Of a stretch of 64,000 nt of DNA, positions 1 through 7,356 are shown piece by piece. The notes under the pieces were generated by a model. That model had not been told where the DNA came from. It did not search any database and worked only from the letters and a program-made list of their open reading frames with translations. The position numbers were made by a program, and so were the translations under genes. Numbering within the stretch: the stretch's first letter is position 1; each line of letters opens with the position of its first letter. Location: NCBI RefSeq assembly GCF_009177065.1, contig NZ_WEZF01000009.1:1-64000 (forward strand), read 5' to 3'. Origin of the DNA: Tautonia marina. Its GTDB lineage: Bacteria; Planctomycetota; Planctomycetia; Isosphaerales; Isosphaeraceae.

Positions 1-43
1 GAGCCTGGGCGTGGACCAGGCATTGCTCGGCCAGAGAACGATT

Positions 44-373
44 TTAGAGTGCATACGCGCCAGTCCGGCAGATCGACGGGATGACCTCTTGCGTGAGCCA
101 ACGCTTGAAGGCCTTCGCCTCGGCCTTGCGGCTGGTGAGGACCAAACTCCAGAGCCCGGCCTCGGTTACGACGAGAATTTCCTGGGGTCCGCCAAGGGTG
201 TTCACAGTGTGAACACCCTTTTCGTCGTCGTCGAGCCGGTCGAGTGACCGTGTGACGTTAACAAGTTCAAGCACGCGACACACATCGGCCGCGACCCATC
301 GCGGCTCGCCGTCAGGTCCGGTGACAATCCGGACCTCTCCGAACGACTCATGGGGAAAACTCTGAGGGAGCAT
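44..373 (-). CDS. Bro-N domain protein, antirepressor-like
   Basis: The 109-residue product is essentially one Bro-N domain. It contains FGEVRIVTGPDGEPRWVAAD, then DVCRVLELVN, a central LDDDEKGVHTVNT segment and a C-terminal EAKAFKRWLTQEVIPSI block, all typical of phage antirepressors and BRO family DNA-binding domains. ATG at 373 is preferred over an upstream in-frame TTG because the Bro-N homology begins just after it. The protein stops right after the conserved IPSI helix, so it lacks the C-terminal partner domain (KilA-C or ANT) that many relatives carry. Bro-N proteins bind DNA and usually influence lysogeny or host transcription. The role here is inferred from the family only. Confidence 0.8.
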   Translation of the reverse strand: MLPQSFPHESFGEVRIVTGPDGEPRWVAADVCRVLELVNVTRSLDRLDDDEKGVHTVNTLGGPQEILVVTEAGLWSLVLTSRKAEAKAFKRWLTQEVIPSICRTGAYAL

Positions 374-441
374 GCAAGAATGCCCTTCCGTGACAGCGTG
401 AGTGATCCGCCGCAAGACCGGGGGCCCGCGGTAAGACGCGC

Positions 442-464
442 GGCTGCGGTATGGTGCCGCAGCC
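442..464 (-). terminator. Hairpin after small phage-like gene
   Basis: GGCTGCGG and CCGCAGCC form a perfect 8-bp stem around a 7-nt loop. The hairpin lies 9 nt past the stop of the gene at 473-727, so it fits as that operon's terminator. There is no clear T run after it, so it is terminator-like only. Confidence 0.4.
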
Positions 465-472
465 CTGATTGA

Positions 473-727
473 TCATCGCAGCCGGGCGGCCTTCAGGGCT
501 TCCGTGGCGGCCTCGAACGCCTCGCGAAGCCTCAAGTCGTCGCCCGCCTCGGTGATCGCCACGCAGGCGGCGATGAGTTTCGGCAGCGCATTGATGGCGT
601 GCGCGTCCCGCTCGGCGTCCTCATAGCAGCGGGGGACCGAGATGACGCCGTTGATCAAATACATATCCGGCTCAGTGGCGAGCGACCACTCCTCCCTGGC
701 GATGTCCGGGAGCTCGTTATCGTCCAC
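473..727 (-). CDS. Small hypothetical phage-type protein
   Basis: I do not recognise a named family. The 84-residue product is acidic at the N-terminus (DDNELPDIAREEWSLATEPD), has a central DAERDAHAINALPKLIAA segment, and is helical and basic at the C-terminus. The DAxxIAALPxLIAA pattern is common in small phage-encoded proteins of unknown function. GTG at 727 is chosen as start because it overlaps the stop of the upstream gene (717-938) by 11 nt, matching the tight overlaps elsewhere in this element. A longer frame upstream is only a shadow of the neighbour. A GC-rich hairpin follows the stop. Confidence 0.6.
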   Translation of the reverse strand: MDDNELPDIAREEWSLATEPDMYLINGVISVPRCYEDAERDAHAINALPKLIAACVAITEAGDDLRLREAFEAATEALKAARLR

Positions 728-938
728 GACGCGCCTCCTCGGCCTGCTCGTCGCAGAAGTGGTTCGTCGCCACCCGCAGGGCCATTTCAAAGTCGACGCC
801 TTTGGCGGTGCAATCGTGCTGCAGGTCGGCCAGCAGGTCGATGACCGGGGACTGGCGGTCGTCGCCGTCGCGGTACGGCTTCAGGGCATGTTTTGCCCGT
901 TTGCATCGTCGTTTCTTCGCGGTGCGTTCAGCAGCCAT
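717..938 (-). CDS. Small basic hypothetical protein
   Basis: The product has 73 residues. The first 20 are rich in Lys and Arg (AERTAKKRRCKRAKHALKPY), and the rest is predicted helical (VIDLLADLQHDCTAKGVDFE, then ALRVATNHFCDEQAEEA). The basic head could bind nucleic acid, but no domain is recognised. Its ATG at 938 overlaps the end of the upstream gene (928-1629) by 11 nt, and its stop overlaps the start of the next gene. Such stop-start coupling is typical of phage early or accessory gene blocks. Confidence 0.6.
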   Translation of the reverse strand: MAAERTAKKRRCKRAKHALKPYRDGDDRQSPVIDLLADLQHDCTAKGVDFEMALRVATNHFCDEQAEEARRGR

Positions 939-1629
939 GCGGTCCTCCGTCGTCCTGTGGTTTGTCCGTGCGGATGCTCGGGCGGACGGTGTGAGAGGAG
1001 TGGAGCCCTGTCAGGTGGTCCCAGCGACCGCCCCAGAACCGGATGAGCTGTCCGCAGTCCTCGCACTGCGCGTAGTCGCCCGGTTTCGGGTTCGACGGAT
1101 CTTCCGACAGCGGCGGGTTGGCGAACTGCCCCGTCGCCTCGTCCCAGCGGCGGGCGTCCCAGCGGGCGGCCAGTTCCAAGACGTCCTCGCAGACCGATTC
1201 CAAGTCGTAGGTGATCCCCTTGATCCCGGGCGGCCCGTAGGGCCCGTAGCGGAGGATCGCCAGCGCGTCCTTCGCGATGCGGAAGGCCGACTGGAAGGTT
1301 GCGAGGGCCGAGGCATTTTGGGGCGAGAGCTGGGGTAAGGGCGGCAACGGGGGCCAGGGCTCCTGTCCCGGGGCTGGGCCCTCGTACGGCATCGGCGGCT
1401 CATGGTCCTCGGTCGGCCCCAGCCGCACGAAGATCGGGGTGTCCTCGTCCATCGGGCCTGCGATCAGGCCGGTCCGCAGGGCGTAGCCGATCGACTCGTC
1501 CGGGCTGCGCCCGGCGTTGCGCCGGGTGATCCGGTGGTCCTGGTTCTCGTCGTCGCGGTATTCGATCTTCGCGTCGTAGCCGCGGCCGTTGTAGGCGGCC
1601 GCGACGGTCAGCGTCCCGGTGATGGCCAT
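928..1629 (-). CDS. Hypothetical protein with CxxC pair, phage-type
   Basis: The 233-residue product is not assigned to a family. It begins MAITGTLTVAAAYNGRGYDA and is followed by a strand-rich acidic section. Residues about 80-100 form a proline-rich linker (PPLPPLPQL). A helical segment (about 105-160) precedes a C-terminal part with YAQCEDCGQLIRFWGGRW, a possible Cys-x2-Cys metal knuckle. GAGGA lies about 10 nt upstream of the ATG. The linker plus knuckle layout suggests a two-part protein, but the function is unknown. Confidence 0.6.
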   Translation of the reverse strand: MAITGTLTVAAAYNGRGYDAKIEYRDDENQDHRITRRNAGRSPDESIGYALRTGLIAGPMDEDTPIFVRLGPTEDHEPPMPYEGPAPGQEPWPPLPPLPQLSPQNASALATFQSAFRIAKDALAILRYGPYGPPGIKGITYDLESVCEDVLELAARWDARRWDEATGQFANPPLSEDPSNPKPGDYAQCEDCGQLIRFWGGRWDHLTGLHSSHTVRPSIRTDKPQDDGGPHGC

Positions 1630-1666
1630 GGGCTGTCCTCGTTGTCGGGGAGTTGGGCGGCGCCCG

Positions 1667-1852
1667 TCAGTCGATCCGAGCGTTCGACCACCAGCCCAGC
1701 ACGTCGACCCAGCCGTAGACGAGCAGGCAGGCCACGACCAGGCTCGACAGGAGGAAGGCGGCCGTGCGCACGACCTCCTGGTGGTGCTCGACCCGGGCGA
1801 CCCGTCGCGTCGCGTCCTTGATCCGGCGGTTCAGCGATTTCCGGTGTTTCAT
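1667..1852 (-). CDS. Small single-pass membrane protein
   Basis: The 61-residue product has a basic N-terminal half (MKHRKSLNRRIKDATRRVAR) followed by one hydrophobic helix, about residues 32-54 (AAFLLSSLVVACLLVYGW). The predicted topology is N-terminus inside. ATG at 1852 is preferred over an upstream in-frame ATG at 1927 because the longer form overlaps the next gene and adds only a charged, uninformative extension. GAGGA lies upstream of this ATG. It could be a small phage membrane protein, but nothing identifies a lysis function. Confidence 0.5.
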   Translation of the reverse strand: MKHRKSLNRRIKDATRRVARVEHHQEVVRTAAFLLSSLVVACLLVYGWVDVLGWWSNARID

Positions 1853-1883
1853 CGGTGCCTGGTCCTCGTGTTCGGGTGTCGGT

Positions 1884-2111
1884 TCATCCCTGCGTCGGCG
1901 GTTTGCGATTCGCGTCGTGCCGGTCACGGTACTCGTCCAGGTCGCGGATCACCTCCGCGAGGATCGCCCCGGCCAGGCTGCTCTCCCCCTCGGGCAGGAG
2001 CGTCGGCTCTCCCGGGAAGGCCTCCCGGGAGCGACGCTGGCGGCAGGCGATCTCCGCCTGGATGATCCGGTAGTCGTCCTCGTCCAACTCAAGCGTCATG
2101 ATGTAGGGCAT
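1884..2111 (-). CDS. Small acidic hypothetical protein
   Basis: The 75-residue product (MPYIMTLELDEDDYRIIQAE) is acidic and mostly helical, with a central PGEPTLLPEGESSLAGAIL loop. No family is recognised. The ATG at 2111 overlaps the end of the interrupted upstream reading frame (stop at 2096-2098) by 16 nt, which suggests translational coupling and supports both frames as real coding sequence. An alternative ATG sits 4 codons in. Confidence 0.55.
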   Translation of the reverse strand: MPYIMTLELDEDDYRIIQAEIACRQRRSREAFPGEPTLLPEGESSLAGAILAEVIRDLDEYRDRHDANRKPPTQG

Positions 2112-2827
2112 CGGTCGGGGTCTCGAAGGGGTTCGCCTTCCTGCAAATGAGCGAGGATCACCGCCGCAACGTCCTCAGGCGGCCGGTCCGCGTCGATGAC
2201 GACGGGGTCGGACCACTGGTAGTTGGTGCCGGCCCCGACGGCGTTGCGGATCCAGCCCGTCGCGCCGTAGAGCGTGACGATATGCTCCAGGAACTCCTCG
2301 CCACGCCCCTCCCAGACGTCGCCGCCGAACTGTTTCCGCAGCCGGAGCGTCTTCCAGGGGGCTCGGAGCAGGAACCAGCGGACCGGCCGCAGCGGCGGCT
2401 CGGTAAGCCGGACAGTCGCGACCAGATCGTCCGGGAAGCACCTTGCGGCGGCCCCGTAGACGACGGCGCTGACCGCGTGGATCCGGTCTCAGACGAGATC
2501 GCGGCCCTGCGCGAGCCAGGGCCGGATCCTCCTCGCGTCATCGTTGCGGGCCGCGGCGGCCGCGGCGATCTGGAACGCCAGCGGGTCGGGCCCGACCCCG
2601 TCGCGCGACCGGGCGAGGCGGTCCCGGTCGTGGATCGCCCGATTGACCCGTTCCGCCCAGGCGGTGGCGCCGGTCGAGGCCGTCACGAGGTGGGGCGTCG
2701 GCCGGGTGCTTGAGGATGCCCGAGGCTTCACGTGCGGCGGTCTCAAGGGAGAAATCAGCTCCCCTGGGCTTTCGGGCACGGGCCTCACTACGCGACCCAA
2801 TGGTGGAGCCCTCCTCGCCAGATTCAT
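2096..2827 (-). pseudogene. Phage-type gene interrupted by in-frame TGA
   Basis: One reading frame stays coding-like on both sides of a TGA at 2489-2491. The upstream part reads TASTGATAWAERVNRAIHD and ends RIRPWLAQGRDLV. After the TGA it continues DRIHAVSAVVYGAAARCFPD and runs to LAHLQEGEPLRDP and a stop at 2096. Third codon positions are G/C-rich throughout. The downstream part has no nearby ATG, GTG or TTG, so it could hardly be translated alone. A single CGA-to-TGA change would explain the break. The start is uncertain (ATG 2827 or GTG 2731). A sequencing error or read-through is also possible. Confidence 0.55.
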
Positions 2828-3285
2828 CGGGATCGAGGGTTTCGACTCAGCACAACTGGCTCGCAGGTATTATCGCTGGGTTCCGGCGTCGGGACGGGAG
2901 AGGGCTCCCCTCAATCCTGCAGAACTTGGTACGATCCCCGCGGCTGAGTCAACTCCCGGGGACAACCGGTCCATGCAGCCCCGCATACGTCTCGCACCCT
3001 CCGAGGAGTTCGACCAGTTGACCAGTTGAGGCGGATGTTGCCACTCCAAAGTCCCGTGACTGGCGTGTGTCGTCCGAGGTTCGCTGAGTCGTTCGATGCA
3101 AAACCGCTCCGGGGCCGACCACCAGAGAGGTCGGCCATCGGGCAGTGAATCGGGCAGTGAATGCGTCGGCACGCGAATGAAATTGGGGGATTCCAAGACC
3201 TTTCGCTGCCCGGTCTGCTGGGTGTGATCTTGACGTAATCCCTTGCTCTGGCCACCATCTGCGTCACCACTAGGCTGCCGATTCC
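2828..3285. other. Gene-poor stretch at the element end
   Basis: I find no supportable gene in about 460 bases. Open frames here lack recognisable content and good starts. Two short perfect tandem repeats occur: an 8-mer (accagttg) twice at 3013-3028 and a 12-mer (atcgggcagtga) twice at 3137-3160. Their position just inside the putative attachment site suggests recombinase arm or accessory sites, but that is inference. Confidence 0.4.
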
Positions 3286-3332
3286 CGGCTTTCGTAAAGC
3301 GGGGGTTAAGAGTTCGACTCTCTTCGGTGGCT
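3286..3332 (+). pseudogene. tRNA-Thr(CGU) 3' fragment, putative att site
   Basis: The 3' half of a tRNA is clear. An anticodon arm has loop TTCGTAA (anticodon CGT, Thr) on a near-complete 5-bp stem with one G-G mismatch. A 5-nt variable loop follows, then a T arm AAGAG-TTCGACT-CTCTT, the acceptor strand CGGTGGC and discriminator T. In a complete gene the 5' acceptor would start near 3260, but that sequence does not pair and no D arm is present. GCCACC at 3251 could pair but is 9 nt too far. The likely att core starts at about 3288. No CCA is encoded. Confidence 0.65.
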
Positions 3333-3486
3333 CTTGTGTGGTGGTTGATGTCGACGGCACGTTGAAGAAGACTCCCTGGGGTTCTTTTAGACTTTTGCAG
3401 GCGACGATCAGAGAGAACCTCTCATTTCGGTTCTCCGCTGACCGAAGCTCCTGGAACCGCCGAGGGGTTGGTTCGCTGTCGACGGC

Positions 3487-4821
3487 TTACTTGCCTAGAG
3501 ATCGTTGGAAAGCCTGGCGAGCCACACGGAGTACGTTGCCGCCAAGGACGTTCCGAATGGTGTCGTCGGAGTGGCCTCGCTGAACCATGCCGACCGTGAA
3601 CAACGGCCAGTTGGTCCAGGAGAGACTCTCGGTGGCTTCGGGAGTGGTCACGTACGGGTCGTCGGGCCAGAGGGCTTCCCAGCGATCGCGGCGAGGACCG
3701 CGCGAGGGGACCTTGCGGTTCTCGGTCGCTGAGGCTCGTGAGGAGTAGGCGACGTCGGTGCCGATGGCCACATGGTCCGCACCAAAGCGACGTATGGCGT
3801 AATCGATGTGGTCGAGGAAGGCGTTGATGTCTCCCTTGCCTCCGAGAAATCGGGGAATGCAGCAGATTCCGACGTAGCCGCCGGTGTCGACGATTGCCCG
3901 AATGACCTGATCGGGCTTCGACCGAATGTGTCGGTGCAAGGCCTCGCATGTGGTGTGGCTCGCGACGACCGGATGATCCGAGAGCTGGGCCGCCTCCAGA
4001 CTGGTTTGCCAACCGCTATGGGCCACGTCGGGGATGACCCCCAAGCGATGCATCTCCGCGACCACGGCCCTCCCGAAGTCACTCAGGCCGGCGTTGGCCG
4101 GCTCGGCGCAACCGTCGCCAATCAGGTTGCGGCGGTTGTACGTCAGATGCATCATCCGAATGCCAAGCTGAAAAAAGACGCGAACATACCGCAGTTCATC
4201 CTGGACCGAGACCCATTGCTGCGTGAGCGGAACACCGTTGCCTGTCAGGTAGAGGCAGTGCTTCCCTTGCTCCTTGGCGGCGAGGATGTCGTCGGGGGAG
4301 GCTGCGCGTCGGAGGGTTTCGGGCAGCATGTCGGTCAGGTAGGTGAAGCGCGCCAACCGCTTCATCAGACGAAGCGGATCCTGCCCTTCTTCTCCCGCGT
4401 TCTGAAAGATGCAGGTGACCCCCGAGGCCTCCCAGGCGGCTTCAAAGTCGGCCTGCTCGGCTGGGTCGATCGCCGGGCGGGTCATGCTCATGTCTTCGGT
4501 CAGGTCCTGCACCTCGATGGCAGACGCACCGGCCTCGACCGCGGCTCGGACGGCGTCGCCGTCGATCGCCGCGCGGGGAGCGAAGCCATAGGCATCGAAG
4601 ACCAGCGATTCCGCGTGGAGCCGCAACCCGTGCTCCAGTTCCTTGCCGGTGGGTTTCATGAGCCCCAGGGCGACATCCCGCGCTCTGGCGATCTTCGGGT
4701 CAGGCTCCCTACGGGCAACCAGTCTGGAAGGTGCTTCGTTCTCCATTCCGGCATGGGCATGCCACGCCGTTCCTGCCATTGCCAGGGCGGCCGAGGTGCC
4801 AAGGAATCCTCGTCGGTGCAT
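3487..4821 (-). CDS. Exported M19 (membrane dipeptidase)-like protein
   Basis: The 444-residue product has a twin-arginine type signal (HRRGFLGTSAALAMAGTAWH). The peptidase M19 fold is indicated by IPDVAHSG, VVASHTTCEA, AIGTDVAYSS and the C-terminal NVLGGNVLRV. M19 enzymes are two-zinc hydrolases of dipeptides and some beta-lactams. The second-site histidines (DVAHS, SHTT) are present. The N-terminal metal pair, normally DGHxD, reads VFDAYGF, and the bridging Glu motif (EGGHS) reads TGNGV. So three of the metal ligands look lost, and activity is doubtful. ATG at 4821 is chosen over TTG at 4833 because GGAG lies 8 nt upstream and the Tat motif follows directly. Confidence 0.8.
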   Translation of the reverse strand: MHRRGFLGTSAALAMAGTAWHAHAGMENEAPSRLVARREPDPKIARARDVALGLMKPTGKELEHGLRLHAESLVFDAYGFAPRAAIDGDAVRAAVEAGASAIEVQDLTEDMSMTRPAIDPAEQADFEAAWEASGVTCIFQNAGEEGQDPLRLMKRLARFTYLTDMLPETLRRAASPDDILAAKEQGKHCLYLTGNGVPLTQQWVSVQDELRYVRVFFQLGIRMMHLTYNRRNLIGDGCAEPANAGLSDFGRAVVAEMHRLGVIPDVAHSGWQTSLEAAQLSDHPVVASHTTCEALHRHIRSKPDQVIRAIVDTGGYVGICCIPRFLGGKGDINAFLDHIDYAIRRFGADHVAIGTDVAYSSRASATENRKVPSRGPRRDRWEALWPDDPYVTTPEATESLSWTNWPLFTVGMVQRGHSDDTIRNVLGGNVLRVARQAFQRSLGK

Positions 4822-5114
4822 CGCAATCTCCAATGATCAGGGCTGCAGAGCAGCAGTTGAGCAATTGCTCAACCCTCTGACCTGCCCCTCATGCAGGGTG
4901 GTTGGGGTGAGACGATCCGAGGTTCCTCACGAGGAACTTCCTTGCCACGTCTTCCCCAACGCCCCAGACGATCAGCACGACTTGATGTCGCGTTCCATCG
5001 TTCCAAGGGCTTCCTCAAATTGCCTCAGTTTGCGACGCTCATCACCCCGTCGCAAGAGGCTTGATCGGAACCAGTTTGCCGCAGAGAACTTGAGCGACTC
5101 CAATCTTGCCGAGA

Positions 5115-7283
5115 TCACGATTCCAGAAGGATCTGTTTCAGAGCCCCTTCGGCCTGCTCGCGAACTTCGGGACTCGCGTCATCGCGTAATCGTTCCAGGC
5201 TCGGAACCGCGTCTCGGGCGGCGGGACCGGCAAGGCCAAGGAATTTGGCTGCCAGGAGGCGGACGGTTTCGTTGGCATGATCCAGGAGATCAACAAGCTC
5301 GGGGATCGACCGCTCCTGCGGTCCGGTTCGCTCGAACCGGCGGAGCGATCGCTCGACCGATCGGCGATCCGCTTCCAGCGCCGCCAAGGCGATGAGGTCG
5401 GGGAGGAAGAGAGCGCCCTCGCCTCCGAGTCGCTGAATGGCTCGACGAGCCGCGTCGCGGACCTCGGGGACGTCATCGTGCAGAGTTCTCACGAGATGCG
5501 GCCGGAGCACGGTGGCGTCCAGTTCCAGGCTTCCCAGGGCCAGGGCGGCGGCCTCTCGGGTTGTGGCATCCTCGTCATCCAGAAGGGCGACAAAACGATC
5601 AAACAACGGTCGTGCCGCCGAGCCCAGTTCAGCCAGGGTGCGCGCTGCGATGACTCGAAATTTCGGGTCAGAGTCGTCGAGCATCGTGCCCAGGGCCGGC
5701 ACCGCCTCGGAAGCAGCAGGGCCATGAGCGGCGATGAAGTCAGCAGCCACGATGCGAACTTCGGGATGAGGCCCCTGAAGCGCCTCGATGACCGCAGGCA
5801 AGGCAGGCCGGCCCGCAGGGCCAAGCGAACGGAGGGTTTCGATGGCCAGGTGTTGAACCTGTGGGTCGCCATCGTCAAGCATGGATGCCAGGTCGTCTGG
5901 AAGTCGATCGTCTTTTGGCGCAAGGCGATGGAGGACCGAGATCGCCTCAAGGCGGATGGCCGTCGATTCGTCCTGAAGCAACTCACGAACGATCGGAAGG
6001 GCGTCACGTCCCCTTGGGCCGAGTTCTCCGATGGCGGCGAGAAAGGCGGCACGAACCTCGGGATCGGGGTCGCCAAGGCCAGCCATCAACCTTGGCACAG
6101 CGTCAGGGGCCGGAGGACGGAGCCGTCCCAGGGCCAGGGCCGCACCGCGACGAATGCGAGGGTTTGGATGCTCGGTTCCCTCCGCAAGCTGCCCGGAAAT
6201 GGAGCGGCCGATCAGGGCCAGAGCTTCGGCGATCTGATTGACCTGACTCCCCTCGCGTCCCAGGGCTTCGATCAGGGTTGGGACCGCTTCCGGCCCGAGG
6301 AGATGCAACAGGAACGCAGCATGCCAGGCGATTGCTTCGTCGGTCGCCGAGAGAAGCGAGTCCAGAACCGGAACCATCTGTCGAAGCAGCTCGGGACGCC
6401 CGGAAAGCAGATGGACCGCCGCACTCCGAACCGAATCCTGCTCGTCTCGAAGGCTGCGGTCGAGAACCTCGGCGAGGGCTTCATCCGTTGTGGAGGATCG
6501 GCCGAGAGCCTCCACGGCTGCGGCACGGACTTCGGGAGCCGCATCATCGACCCGATCGAACAGGATGTCGAGCACTCGAACATCGGAAGAAATCGCGGTC
6601 GAGTACCCGAGGGCCTCGATGGCTCGGGCGCGAACACGAGCGTCCGCATGCCCGGTGGCGGTCATCAAGGGTCCAACGGCGTCGGGACCGATGCTTCCGA
6701 GTGCAACTGAGGTCTCGTGGCCAATACGGTCGCTGGGGTCGCCGAGCAGTTCGATCAGATCGGAGACGGCGTCTGAGGCATCGGAGCCGATCCGACCGAG
6801 CGCCATCACGGCCTCAGCCCGAACGTTCTCCCTGCGATCACTCAGGGTTTCTCGGAGTCCCTCGACCGCAGGCTGACCGACACTCGCGAGGGCCAGAGCG
6901 GCCCGGAAATCCTGGTGCGTTTGCTCCATCCGGCGATCACCGAACGGGGTGCGCAGCGCATGGAGTAAGGCGGGAACGGCCGGTGCGGCGTCGGGCCCCA
7001 GGTCGGTCACGGCATCGAAGATGTGCAGCCGGACCTGACCGTCCTTCTCCTCCATCAAGACGTCGATCATGGCCGGCAACGCGGCCAAACGGGTTTCGGT
7101 GTCGGCCTCTCGGATCGCGATCGCCGAGGCGCGACGGACCTCGACATCGGGATCCTTTAGACCTGCGATCCAGGAATGAACGAAATCGGGGACCGGGTGG
7201 TCCTGGACTGAAGCCGAAGCGGCCGAGCCGCCCATCCCCAATGCGAGGACAGCGACGAGCCTCATCACGAGTCGAGCACGCAC
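5115..7283 (-). CDS. Exported HEAT-repeat protein
   Basis: The 722-residue product has a signal peptide (RLVAVLALGMGGSAASA), then HEAT or PBS-lyase-type repeats almost to the end. Typical units read DPDVEVRRASAIAIREA, RRENVRAEAVMALGRIGS and DPDPEVRAAFLAAIGELG. HEAT arrays form alpha-solenoids that act as protein-binding scaffolds; no catalytic domain is seen. The GTG start at 7283 has GGAGGG about 6 nt upstream; an ATG at 7265 is the alternative. It lies 73 nt downstream of the DUF1552 gene on the same strand, so it may share its transcript. The substrate or partner is unknown. Confidence 0.85.
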   Translation of the reverse strand: MRARLVMRLVAVLALGMGGSAASASVQDHPVPDFVHSWIAGLKDPDVEVRRASAIAIREADTETRLAALPAMIDVLMEEKDGQVRLHIFDAVTDLGPDAAPAVPALLHALRTPFGDRRMEQTHQDFRAALALASVGQPAVEGLRETLSDRRENVRAEAVMALGRIGSDASDAVSDLIELLGDPSDRIGHETSVALGSIGPDAVGPLMTATGHADARVRARAIEALGYSTAISSDVRVLDILFDRVDDAAPEVRAAAVEALGRSSTTDEALAEVLDRSLRDEQDSVRSAAVHLLSGRPELLRQMVPVLDSLLSATDEAIAWHAAFLLHLLGPEAVPTLIEALGREGSQVNQIAEALALIGRSISGQLAEGTEHPNPRIRRGAALALGRLRPPAPDAVPRLMAGLGDPDPEVRAAFLAAIGELGPRGRDALPIVRELLQDESTAIRLEAISVLHRLAPKDDRLPDDLASMLDDGDPQVQHLAIETLRSLGPAGRPALPAVIEALQGPHPEVRIVAADFIAAHGPAASEAVPALGTMLDDSDPKFRVIAARTLAELGSAARPLFDRFVALLDDEDATTREAAALALGSLELDATVLRPHLVRTLHDDVPEVRDAARRAIQRLGGEGALFLPDLIALAALEADRRSVERSLRRFERTGPQERSIPELVDLLDHANETVRLLAAKFLGLAGPAARDAVPSLERLRDDASPEVREQAEGALKQILLES

Positions 7284-7356
7284 AACCGCCCTCCGACGCG
7301 ACGGATTCCCGGGCGAGATGGCCTCCTCCGGCCATCCCGCAGAATCGACTGGCCGA

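Larger units (their letters stand above)
1..3332. mobile_element. End of an integrative element or prophage remnant
   Basis: All supportable genes here are short, closely packed or overlapping, on the minus strand, and phage-like in character: a Bro-N antirepressor domain, a small single-pass membrane protein and several small hypotheticals. The stretch ends at a partial tRNA-Thr(CGU) gene (3286-3332), after which ordinary planctomycete chromosomal genes begin. Elements that integrate into the 3' end of a tRNA usually leave such a fragment at the end far from the integrase, so an integrase is expected beyond the left edge of the window. No integrase, terminase or capsid gene is visible, so phage and integrative island cannot be separated. 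Confidence 0.6.

Noticed and set aside
2544-3029. Plus-strand frame at the element end
   Set aside because: Its first part is antisense to the interrupted minus-strand gene, and the remainder shows no family features.
3251-3332. Complete tRNA gene starting at GCCACC (3251)
   Set aside because: The acceptor strands could pair at 6 of 7 positions, but 28 nt instead of about 19 separate acceptor and anticodon stems and no D arm forms.
3772-4836. Long open frame on the plus strand opposite the dipeptidase homologue
   Set aside because: It is the antisense shadow of a gene with clear family motifs; its translation shows no domain and this GC-rich DNA gives many such frames.
5277-6710. Long plus-strand open frame opposite the HEAT-repeat gene
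   Set aside because: Repetitive antisense of the HEAT repeats, with no homology and no ribosome site.
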